The notes under the pieces: generated by a model | The model's input: only the letters and a program-made list of their open reading frames with translations | Told to the model about the DNA's origin: nothing | Database searches by the model: none | Source: Burkholderiales bacterium | GTDB lineage: Bacteria > Pseudomonadota > Gammaproteobacteria > Burkholderiales > SHXO01 | Length of the DNA: 64,000 nucleotides | NCBI GenBank assembly: GCA_020854105.1 | Contig: JADZGB010000031.1 | Location: 62,001-126,000, forward strand | Direction of reading: 5' to 3' | Shown here: positions 37,332-44,071 of the stretch, piece by piece | Layout of the letters: each line of letters starts with the position of its first letter | Position numbering within the stretch: position 1 is the first letter of the stretch | Translations under genes and position numbers: made by a program

Positions 37332-37406
37332 TCAGCGCACGTACACGTAGGCCGTAACTTCGAAGCCCAGACGGATGTCGCAGAACGCGGGGTCGATCCA
37401 CTGCAT
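37332..37406 (-). CDS. pqqA: PQQ precursor peptide PqqA
   Basis: A 24-residue peptide with the PqqA pattern (MQWIDPAFCDIRLGFEVTAY followed by VYVR). The Glu16-x3-Tyr20 pair is the one cross-linked by PqqE and excised to form PQQ. A strong AGGAGG lies about 8 nt before the ATG. It was found by reading the minus strand directly; it is too short for ordinary ORF lists. It heads the operon pqqA-pqqD-pqqE and is likely the most highly expressed member. Confidence 0.9.
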   Translation of the reverse strand: MQWIDPAFCDIRLGFEVTAYVYVR

Positions 37407-37577
37407 GACGTTGCCTCCTGTGTCAGATGGAAGTGGAACGGGCGAGCGCTCGCACACCCTGCGTGGCCGTGGTCCGTGGCCTCGCGCGTCCCGGGAGGCA
37501 CTATGCGCCGAGCGTGCGCAGCGGATGAAGGACAGAATTGCGCGTTGTCGGCTAGTGAAGAGCCGTAACCTGACCTG

Positions 37578-37626
37578 CGCAGATTCATGATTCTGCGGAT
37601 CCGGGCCGATGCGTACGCAGAATCTG
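37578..37626. promoter_or_regulatory. Near-perfect palindrome upstream of pqqA
   Basis: CGCAGATTCATGATTCTGCG at 37578-37597 is a 20-bp palindrome with one mismatched pair. A further CGCAGAATC half-site lies at 37616-37624. It sits about 170 nt upstream of pqqA on the minus strand and 185 nt past the zinc-ribbon gene. I infer an operator for the pqqA promoter; the regulator is unknown. Confidence 0.4.
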
Positions 37627-37689
37627 AAGATGGATCAACGACAGGTTTCGGACATCCCGGCGAAAAGCCGAAAAGCGGGATTCACCCCT

Positions 37690-37802
37690 GCCGTCATTCC
37701 GGCGGAAGCCGGAATCCAGGCAGTAGAACTGCCCTTTCGTTGTTCGCTGGGTCCCGGCTTTCGCCGGGACGGCGGGTCGAGTCGTCACTCCGGCGAAGGC
37801 CG
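37690..37802. repeat. Dispersed palindromic repeat (copy 5)
   Basis: Two back-to-back palindromes (ATTCCGGCGGAAGCCGGAAT and GTCCCGGCTTTCGCCGGGAC) are joined by the TGCCCTTTCGTT linker that is typical of this family. It overlaps the 3' end of the zinc-ribbon gene by 18 bp and fills the gap towards pqqA. Confidence 0.75.
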
Positions 37803-38099
37803 CTCCATCCCCAGCAGCGCGCGCGCCTCTGTCTGCAGCGCGCGGTAGGTCTGCTCGTGCATCCCGGGACGCGGGCTGGTGGTCGCCAGCCGGCGCGCCA
37901 GTGCGAGAAGCCCCTGCATGCGCGCGCGAAGCTCCTCGACTTCCTCCAGCACCCGCGCGTGAACCTCCGCCTCGATCAGCTCGACCTTGCGATCCTGGCA
38001 CACGCCGATGCACGGCTGCGGCGCTTCGATGCGGCCGCAGCCGATGCAGCGCCAGACCTGAACCCGACCGTCGTACTCGTCCGACTGGAGAAGCGTCAT
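37785..38099 (-). CDS. Small zinc-ribbon-like protein with coiled-coil tail
   Basis: A 104-residue soluble protein. Residues ~17-35 hold CIGCGRIEAPQPCIGVC, a four-Cys arrangement that fits a zinc ribbon or rubredoxin-like knuckle. The rest is charged helix (VELIEAEVHARVLEEVEELR). No family name is recognised. The ATG at 38099 is chosen because the longer frame upstream is an arginine-rich artefact. It lies between the pqq operon and the divergent radical SAM gene; its end is within a repeat. Confidence 0.6.
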   Translation of the reverse strand: MTLLQSDEYDGRVQVWRCIGCGRIEAPQPCIGVCQDRKVELIEAEVHARVLEEVEELRARMQGLLALARRLATTSPRPGMHEQTYRALQTEARALLGMERPSPE

Positions 38100-38269
38100 C
38101 GTATGCCTCCGAATGGGCGCTGCAGCACGCACGACGCCCGCATTCTGCTGCCTGCATGCCGCGCGCCATGCGCCCGCCGGGCTCCGGAGCCGCGGGCTGC
38201 GGGTCTGCGGGCCGCAACGCGCCGGCGCCGGCATTGCCGCGACCATGCTGGTGCGCGGATGCCCGGTGC

Positions 38270-38286
38270 CTTAACCCAGGTTCAGG
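38270..38286 (+). promoter_or_regulatory. TTAAC-N5-TTCAG motif upstream of the B12 radical SAM gene
   Basis: CTTAACCCAGGTTCAGG, 72 nt before the radical SAM start. It is the best-conserved copy of a motif also found at 42352, 52453, 59194, 63571 and 63694. It can be read as a 10-bp-spaced direct repeat or an imperfect palindrome. Confidence 0.5.
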
Positions 38287-38357
38287 ATCTGCGCCGCACA
38301 TGTGCGGCAACCTAGTATGCTGCCCGTTCCGGGTGTCCCTGGCGTACCCTCTCTCCC

Positions 38358-40220
38358 ATGCGACTGCTGCTGATCAATCCGCGCTTTCCCGAGAGTTTCT
38401 GGAGCTTCCGCTTCGCCATGGACCGGATCGTCCCCGGCAAGCGCACCCTCAATCCGCCCCTGGGACTAGCCACCCTCGCGGCCCTGTGTCCGCCGCACTG
38501 GGAAGTGACGATCGTGGACGAGAACGTCGAATCGATACCGCTCGATCCGCAGGCGGACCTGATCGGCGTGTGTGGAATGGGGGTGCAGTTTCCGCGCCAG
38601 CGCGAGCTGCTCGGCTACTACCGCGCGCGCGGTTACCGTGTCGTCGCGGGAGGCAGCTATGCCTCCCTCTGTCCAGAGAAGTACGCGGCGCTGGCCGACA
38701 CAACGGTGGCCGGCGAGGCCGAGTACATCTGGCCGGCATTCTGCCGCGATGTCGAGAACGGCACCGCGCAGCCACTGTACCGCGAAACCGGCACGGTGGC
38801 GCTGACCGACTCGCCCACGCCGCGATTCGACCTGCTCAAGCTGCATCTGTACAACACCGCCAGCATGCAGTTCTCGCGCGGCTGCCCTTACATGTGCGAC
38901 TTCTGCGACATCATCGTGATGTTCGGACGACGCCCGCGCACCAAGGATGTCGAACAGATCGGACGCGAACTGGACGCCCTGCGTGCCCAGGGCGCGCGCC
39001 AGGTCTTCTTCGTGGACGACAACCTGATCGGCAACCGCGCCGTGGCCAAGACCCTGCTGCGCTTCCTCGCGCAGTACCAGGCACGGCACCGCTACCGGTT
39101 CAGCTTCGGCACCGAGGCCTCGCTCAACCTGGCACAGGACGAGGAACTGTTGACGCTGATGCGAGGGGCCAATTTCGGCTGGGTGTTCATCGGCATCGAG
39201 ACGCCGGACGAGGCGGCGCTGAAGCTCACCCGCAAGACCCAGAACATGAGCACGGACATCCTCGGCGCCCTGCGCAGGATCTACGCGCACGGCATCGACG
39301 TGCTGGCCGGTTTCATCGTGGGCTTCGACACCGACACGCTGGAGACCTTCGAGCGCCAGCGCAGCTTCATCCTCGAATCGGGCATCCAGGCCGCGATGGT
39401 CGGATTGCTGACGGCGCTCCCTCGCACCCCGCTGTACGAGCGGCTGCAGCGCGAGGGGCGGCTGATCGAGCGCGCCGACGACACCGACAACACACGACCC
39501 GGTACCAACATCGTGCCGCGCAACATGGACTACGATGCCATGGTCGAGGCGTACCAGGATCTGTACCGGTCCCTGCTCACCGACGCCGGCATCGCCCGCC
39601 GCATCCGCAGCAAGATGCGCTGGATGCACGCGCCGGTCTATCGCGGCGAGTACAGCCCGGCGCAGCGCCTGTCGATCCTGGCGCGCCTGCTGGTGCGAGG
39701 CATCCTGCCGGGCGGCCCGTCGCGCTGGCTGGCGTTCCTGTCCACGTTGCCGCGCTCGCCGCGCCAGATCCCATCGGTCGTGTCGGACTGGATCACCGGC
39801 CTGTCGATGCGCGAGTACATCCGCCGCCGCTTCGACGCGACCGGCAGCGTACCCGCGGCGGCGCGACGCAGGATGCGCGGCCTGGTGCGTGCGCTTGCCC
39901 GCTATCGCGACAGCGGCGTGGGGCTGCACGTGGGGGCCGATGCGCGCCACGTCGAGATCTCCCTGAGCGAGCGCGTGGACCAGCGCTTCTTCGTCCGCCT
40001 CGCACCGCGGCTCGAGCGCGTGCTGCGCGACGGCCGTGCCACTCTGGCGCTGCGCGTCGACACGCTGCGTGCCCAGCACGTGCCGGCCCTGCAGGCGATG
40101 CTGGCGCGCATCGCCCGCCACGGCGACCGCGTGTCCATCTCGCTGCCGGAGTCGTGGCGCGGCCGGCTGCAGGTGGACTCCTCGGTATTCCGTCTGGTGC
40201 TCTCGCCTTCGCCGCGCTGA
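38358..40220 (+). CDS. B12-binding-domain radical SAM protein
   Basis: A 620-residue protein. Residues 1-140 form a cobalamin-binding-like domain (MRLLLINPRFPESFWSF, GVCGMGVQF). The radical SAM domain follows with Cys176-x3-Cys180-x2-Cys183 (RGCPYMCDFCD). GIETPDEAALKLTRKTQNM and a DUF4070-type C-terminal domain come next, then ~120 residues rich in Arg with no match I know. Such enzymes often methylate or rearrange lipids or cofactors. The gene is monocistronic on the plus strand and carries the nir-associated motif at its promoter, so it may serve anaerobic metabolism (inference). Confidence 0.82.
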   Translation: MRLLLINPRFPESFWSFRFAMDRIVPGKRTLNPPLGLATLAALCPPHWEVTIVDENVESIPLDPQADLIGVCGMGVQFPRQRELLGYYRARGYRVVAGGSYASLCPEKYAALADTTVAGEAEYIWPAFCRDVENGTAQPLYRETGTVALTDSPTPRFDLLKLHLYNTASMQFSRGCPYMCDFCDIIVMFGRRPRTKDVEQIGRELDALRAQGARQVFFVDDNLIGNRAVAKTLLRFLAQYQARHRYRFSFGTEASLNLAQDEELLTLMRGANFGWVFIGIETPDEAALKLTRKTQNMSTDILGALRRIYAHGIDVLAGFIVGFDTDTLETFERQRSFILESGIQAAMVGLLTALPRTPLYERLQREGRLIERADDTDNTRPGTNIVPRNMDYDAMVEAYQDLYRSLLTDAGIARRIRSKMRWMHAPVYRGEYSPAQRLSILARLLVRGILPGGPSRWLAFLSTLPRSPRQIPSVVSDWITGLSMREYIRRRFDATGSVPAAARRRMRGLVRALARYRDSGVGLHVGADARHVEISLSERVDQRFFVRLAPRLERVLRDGRATLALRVDTLRAQHVPALQAMLARIARHGDRVSISLPESWRGRLQVDSSVFRLVLSPSPR

Positions 40221-40242
40221 GCGGTGGGCGCGCCGCCGGCCG

Positions 40243-42096
40243 CTACGCCGCCGGCGGCGCCGTCACCACGAAGGCATCGGAGAAGCATGCATCCTCGGGC
40301 AGCCCCTGCGCAATGAATGCCGGACGGGCGGTCCCCACCATCTGCACCGAACCACAGGTGTAGATCTCGAAGCCCGACAGATCGGGATGATCCTGCAGGA
40401 TCGCCTCGTGCACGAGGCCGGTGCGCCCGGTCCATGCATCGCCGGGAAGCGGTTCCGACAGTACCGGGATGAAATGGAAGCCGGGATGCTCGCGCGTCCA
40501 GGCCTCGACCTGCGCGCGCTCGTAGAGATCCTCGGCGTGACGCACGCCCCAGTACAGCATCATGGGACGCTGGATGCCGCTGCGGAACGCCTCCTCTAGC
40601 ATGCTCTTGACCGGTGCGAAGCCGGTCGAACCGGCGACGAAGATCAGCGGCGTGCTGCCATCGCGCAACTGGAACGCACCCAGCGGTCCCTCGATCAACA
40701 GGCGGTCGCCCGGGCGCATCGACTCGAACACATGGGTGGTGAAGCGCCCGCCCGGCACCAGGCGCACGTGCATCTCGATCTGATCGCGGCCGGACGGCGC
40801 CGTGGCGAACGAGAACGCGCGCCGCGCGCCGTCCTCGAGCACGACGTTGAAGTACTGCCCCGCACGGTAGTCGATGCGGGCACCCTCGGGCAGCCGCAGA
40901 TGGATGATCATGACGTCGGGCGCGGCGCGATGCATGGAACCGACCACCGTCTCCCAGGTCTGTATCGCACCGCGCGCCGCCCCGGCGCCCAGCTCGTACT
41001 CGACCTCCACGTCGGTGACCGGCGTGCACACGCACAGCAGGGCGCGACCCAGCCGGCGTTCCTCGTCCGACAGCACGCTCTTCTGATACGCGGCGTGCCG
41101 CACCTCGCCCTGCAGGATCGTGCCCTTGCACACGCCGCAACCGCCGTTGCGGCAATCGAAGAGCATGGGAATCCCGGCACGCAGCCCAGCCTCCAGGATG
41201 GTCTCGTCGGTGCGCACCGGCACCTCCCGGTTGCCCGGATGCACCGTCATGCGCACGCCCTTGTCCGCGCGTCGCGGCGGCAGCCACGGCAGCAGGACCA
41301 GCAGCGCGGTCGTGCCGGCGAGGAGCATCCAGACGCCCTCGCGCGACCACGCGTACATCAGCGGCAGGGTGGCGAGCAGGTACCAGTCCAGGCGCAGCGG
41401 CGGCGCCACCGCGGACAGGTCGGCCGGCGCATGGCTGGTCACGGGCAGCGCCACCGACAGTGCAATCATGGTCGCCAGCAGCGGCAGCGCGATGGCGCGC
41501 GGCGGATTGGTGGCGGCACGCGGCACGCGCTGGATGTGGATCCACAGGAACAGCAGCAGCGTGAGCGGCACTCCGACGTGGATGAAGGCGAGCAGCGAGA
41601 ACAGACGATCGTTGACGCTGTCCTGGTAGATGAAGTTGCGCACCAGCACCCCACCGAACAGCGGCACCCAGTCGAGGAACTCGGCGGTTGCGACGACCAC
41701 GAACTGCGCCAGTTCGTCCCAGGGCAGCATGTAGCCGTTGATGCCGGAGATGTAGGTGAGCCAGAGCAGGCTCACGCCGCTGATCCAGGAGAACCAGCGG
41801 AAGCCGCGATGGCGGTCGAAGCAGAAGTGACGCGACATGTGCAGCAGCATGGTGACCACCATGCCGTCCGAGGCGTAGCGGTGCAGGCCGCGCATCACCA
41901 TGCCCAGTCCCAGGTGGCCGTGGGTGATCCGCTCCACCGACTGGTACGCGCCGCTCACGCCGGTATCGAAGAAGACGTAGAGGTAGATGCCGGTCGCCGC
42001 GACGATCCAGAACAGGAAAAAGGCGATCTCGCCAAGGCGGTAGAAGGGATTGAGGCGATCGCCGAAGGCGGCGTTGAACCACCTCTCGACGCGCAT
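40243..42096 (-). CDS. Cytochrome b / [2Fe-2S] ferredoxin / FAD-NAD reductase fusion
   Basis: A 617-residue, three-part protein. Residues 1-270 form a PetB-like cytochrome b with four heme histidines spaced 14 apart in pairs (His72/His86 and His173/His187). Residues ~282-365 form a plant-type ferredoxin (CRNGGCGVCKG with Cys315, 320, 323, then Cys355). Residues ~375-617 form a ferredoxin-NADP reductase-like module (RRAFSFATAP, GSTGFAPVKSMLEE, YTCGSVQMV). It could move electrons between NAD(P)H and quinone. The start is uncertain: ATG 42096 matches the domain edge; GTG 42135 and ATG 42222 are in frame but lie upstream of or across a terminator hairpin. Confidence 0.85.
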   Translation of the reverse strand: MRVERWFNAAFGDRLNPFYRLGEIAFFLFWIVAATGIYLYVFFDTGVSGAYQSVERITHGHLGLGMVMRGLHRYASDGMVVTMLLHMSRHFCFDRHRGFRWFSWISGVSLLWLTYISGINGYMLPWDELAQFVVVATAEFLDWVPLFGGVLVRNFIYQDSVNDRLFSLLAFIHVGVPLTLLLFLWIHIQRVPRAATNPPRAIALPLLATMIALSVALPVTSHAPADLSAVAPPLRLDWYLLATLPLMYAWSREGVWMLLAGTTALLVLLPWLPPRRADKGVRMTVHPGNREVPVRTDETILEAGLRAGIPMLFDCRNGGCGVCKGTILQGEVRHAAYQKSVLSDEERRLGRALLCVCTPVTDVEVEYELGAGAARGAIQTWETVVGSMHRAAPDVMIIHLRLPEGARIDYRAGQYFNVVLEDGARRAFSFATAPSGRDQIEMHVRLVPGGRFTTHVFESMRPGDRLLIEGPLGAFQLRDGSTPLIFVAGSTGFAPVKSMLEEAFRSGIQRPMMLYWGVRHAEDLYERAQVEAWTREHPGFHFIPVLSEPLPGDAWTGRTGLVHEAILQDHPDLSGFEIYTCGSVQMVGTARPAFIAQGLPEDACFSDAFVVTAPPAA

Positions 42097-42146
42097 GAAG
42101 CAGGCCTGTCCGGCCGCCTGTAGTCGCTGCAGCACCGCTTCCGTCC

Positions 42147-42184
42147 AAAGAAAAAAAAACGGGCCGGGCAGGATGCCCGGCCCG
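42147..42184 (-). terminator. Intrinsic terminator or attenuator, minus strand
   Basis: A perfect 11-bp stem (CGGGCCGGGCA at 42159-42169, TGCCCGGCCCG at 42173-42183) with a 3-nt loop is followed on the minus strand by eight consecutive U residues. It lies 51 nt before the cytochrome b fusion start, so it either ends the upstream transcript or attenuates the fusion gene. Confidence 0.85.
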
Positions 42185-42351
42185 TGGAGAACTCCGCAAC
42201 CAGCCGCCAGGAACGGAGGCATCGCCCTGTCCGCAGGTCGATGGGGAATTCAGGCGACCGTCATCGGCGACGGAGAGTCACACACAGGAGCCGCGCAATC
42301 AGCCAACGCCCCCTGTGTCTGCGAATCTACGCACCATCGACCCGCTTCGCC

Positions 42352-42366
42352 TTCATCCAGATTAAG
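42352..42366 (-). promoter_or_regulatory. TTAAC-type motif upstream of the cytochrome b fusion
   Basis: TTCATCCAGATTAAG on the plus strand (minus: CTTAATCTGGATGAA) is a variant of the recurring motif with 10-bp half-site spacing. A promoter here would transcribe about 200 nt of leader before reaching the terminator hairpin at 42147-42184. Confidence 0.4.
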
Positions 42367-42377
42367 TGCCGGCCGGC

Positions 42378-42437
42378 GTTGCGCGCTGGGGCCCGGCGTT
42401 CGCCGGGGCGGCAATGACCCGTCATCCCGGCGAAAGG
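42378..42437. repeat. Dispersed palindromic repeat (copy 6)
   Basis: A copy with core GGGCCCGGCGTTCGCCGGGG, then GTCATCCCGGCGAAAGGAGG, lies between the His-rich protein gene and the cytochrome b fusion leader. Confidence 0.7.
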
Positions 42438-42456
42438 AGGAATCTGCATGGCGAGA

Positions 42457-42987
42457 TCACTGCACGGCACGCCAGCCAGGATGCTCGAAATACCGAGGAT
42501 ACTGGTTCAGCGCCTGGATGACGCGTACCGCGCCCTTGCGCGCGTCCGCCAGGTCCACCTGCTTCATCTGTTCGGCGCCACCGATAATCTCGACCAGCAG
42601 CACGTGCAGATTCGCGTCTGCCGCGGGCGAGAGCTTGCAGTTCTCCACCATGTAGGCGATCTGCGCGTCGATCTTCCCGGCCAGCGCCACGTAGCCCGGG
42701 CCGTCCTGCTTGCGCGCATGGATTGCCGGATGCGCCGCCTGCATCGCATCCCGGATCGTGGTCATCGCCTGACGCAGCGGCGCATCGGTCGTCCACTTCT
42801 TGCCGTGATCGAGTTGCAGCTCTCGCGGAGCGCCCTCGTGACCGTGTGCGTGTTCCTCCGCCGGCGCAGCTTCGTGGCCGTGTGCGTGCTCATCCGGCTG
42901 GGCGCCGTGAACAGGCATCGCAATCAGCATCGCGAGGCTGACGAGGGCCGCCGGCACGGTGCCGGCGTGGCGAATCAGACGATACAT
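42457..42987 (-). CDS. Histidine-rich periplasmic protein in the nir cluster
   Basis: A 176-residue exported protein (signal peptide ending near MPVHGA-QPD) with two copies of EEHAHGHE/DEHAHGHE, suitable for binding copper, zinc or nickel. A helical domain follows (LDHGKKWTTDAPLRQAMTTI and an AYMVENCKLSPAADANLHVL segment). Similar proteins occur beside denitrification genes, but I cannot name a function with confidence. It lies downstream of a P460-type cytochrome and upstream of the terminator, perhaps the last gene of the nir transcript. Confidence 0.65.
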   Translation of the reverse strand: MYRLIRHAGTVPAALVSLAMLIAMPVHGAQPDEHAHGHEAAPAEEHAHGHEGAPRELQLDHGKKWTTDAPLRQAMTTIRDAMQAAHPAIHARKQDGPGYVALAGKIDAQIAYMVENCKLSPAADANLHVLLVEIIGGAEQMKQVDLADARKGAVRVIQALNQYPRYFEHPGWRAVQ

Positions 42988-43030
42988 GTAGTCTCCTGTC
43001 TCGAATGGTCGGAGCGGAAGAGATCGCTCG

Positions 43031-43095
43031 TATGTTTCCGCTGCGTCCCGGCCCCCGGGACAACGCATTCCGGGGACTTGGCCGGGGCGACCGGA
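43031..43095. repeat. Dispersed palindromic repeat (copy 7)
   Basis: A degenerate copy (TTTCCGCTGCGTCCCGGCCC, then CATTCCGGGGACTTGGCCGG) lies in the 163-bp gap between the P460-type and His-rich genes. Confidence 0.6.
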
Positions 43096-43150
43096 TTGGT
43101 TTCGGACCTGGTCAACTGCGAGGCGAGTGCCGCGGCGCGATGTTCCGCGC

Positions 43151-43639
43151 TTACTGCGCACCGCGCGTGAACAGATAGTGATTGTCGGCGTGCGGTATGT
43201 GACAGACGAAACAGGCCTGGCCACCGTCCTTGACCGCTTTCTGGGCAGGGTCGCCGCCCTTGAAGGCCTGGAATCCCCAGCCGCCGGTCTCGGCGTAGCG
43301 CTGCGGATCGTACACCATCACCGCCACCACCTTGCGATCGCCCTGGCTCATGCTGTGGTTGTCCTGTTCCACGTACTTGAAGCGGTCCACCACGAAGGTG
43401 GCGCCCGGGGCGAACTTGCCGGTGCGCAATCCCTCGAGTGCCGCATCGTTGACGTAGACATGCTGAATGCCGACGTTGCCCTCCGGCTGGTGGCCGCTGC
43501 GGTTCACCGTCGAATGATGATGGAACCAGCTGCGGTAACCTTCGGGAAATCCGATGCCGGCGGTGTCCTGGGCGGCGTAAGCCGCGCCAGCCATGCCTGC
43601 AGCGGAAATGGCGGCGAACACGAGACTGCGATTCCACAT
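43151..43639 (-). CDS. Cytochrome P460-family c-type heme protein
   Basis: A 162-residue periplasmic protein with a signal peptide ending near GAAYA-AQD. Heme attachment is CFVCHIPH near the C-terminus, and the fold is marked by FPEGYRSWFHHHSTVN at the N-terminus and a central DRFKYVEQDNHSM segment, typical of P460/cytochrome c'-beta relatives. These bind or oxidise NO or hydroxylamine. The ATG at 43639 has GGAGA about 8 nt upstream. Placed after nirN, it probably handles NO or another nitrogen oxide (inference). Confidence 0.8.
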   Translation of the reverse strand: MWNRSLVFAAISAAGMAGAAYAAQDTAGIGFPEGYRSWFHHHSTVNRSGHQPEGNVGIQHVYVNDAALEGLRTGKFAPGATFVVDRFKYVEQDNHSMSQGDRKVVAVMVYDPQRYAETGGWGFQAFKGGDPAQKAVKDGGQACFVCHIPHADNHYLFTRGAQ

Positions 43640-44071
43640 GGCGATTCTCCTCTTCCGTTGGTGGTGCGCCATCCTCTCGCGGGACGGAACGCATCGCGGG
43701 TGTCAGTGTGACGCGGCACGCGTCGCATGGGGCTCAGGAAAATCATGAATTCGCGTGATGACGGATGTGTAATGTGGAAAGCCTTTACTTTCCGCTGGGC
43801 CCCCGCGTTCGACGGGCGACGGGGCATCGGGGCATCGGGGCATCGGGGAGTTTGCCCCGGCCCCGGATTGAAGCAAGCCCGATCCGGCAAGGACGAAATG
43901 GCCTTTCGCTGCCGCCACACCGGCGCGAGCAATATCCGGCAACCACGAAAGGGCCTTTCGCTGCCGTCATCCTGGTGCGAGAAAAATCCGGCAACGACGA
44001 AAGGGCCTTTCGCCGCCGTCATCCCGGTGCAAGCCGGGATCCAGCAGGAACGAGAGGGCTCTTCACCCCAT
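43640..44071. repeat. 432-bp gap with tandem repeats (copy 8)
   Basis: After the P460 promoter side, GGGGCATC is repeated three times (43821-43844). Three ~51-bp units follow (about 43895-44065), each with a GAAAKGGCCTTTCGC block and a CCGTCATCC-like palindrome. The last unit ends in a full GTCATCCCGGTGCAAGCCGG core. I see no gene in it. It separates nirN from the P460 gene within the minus-strand cluster. Confidence 0.75.
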
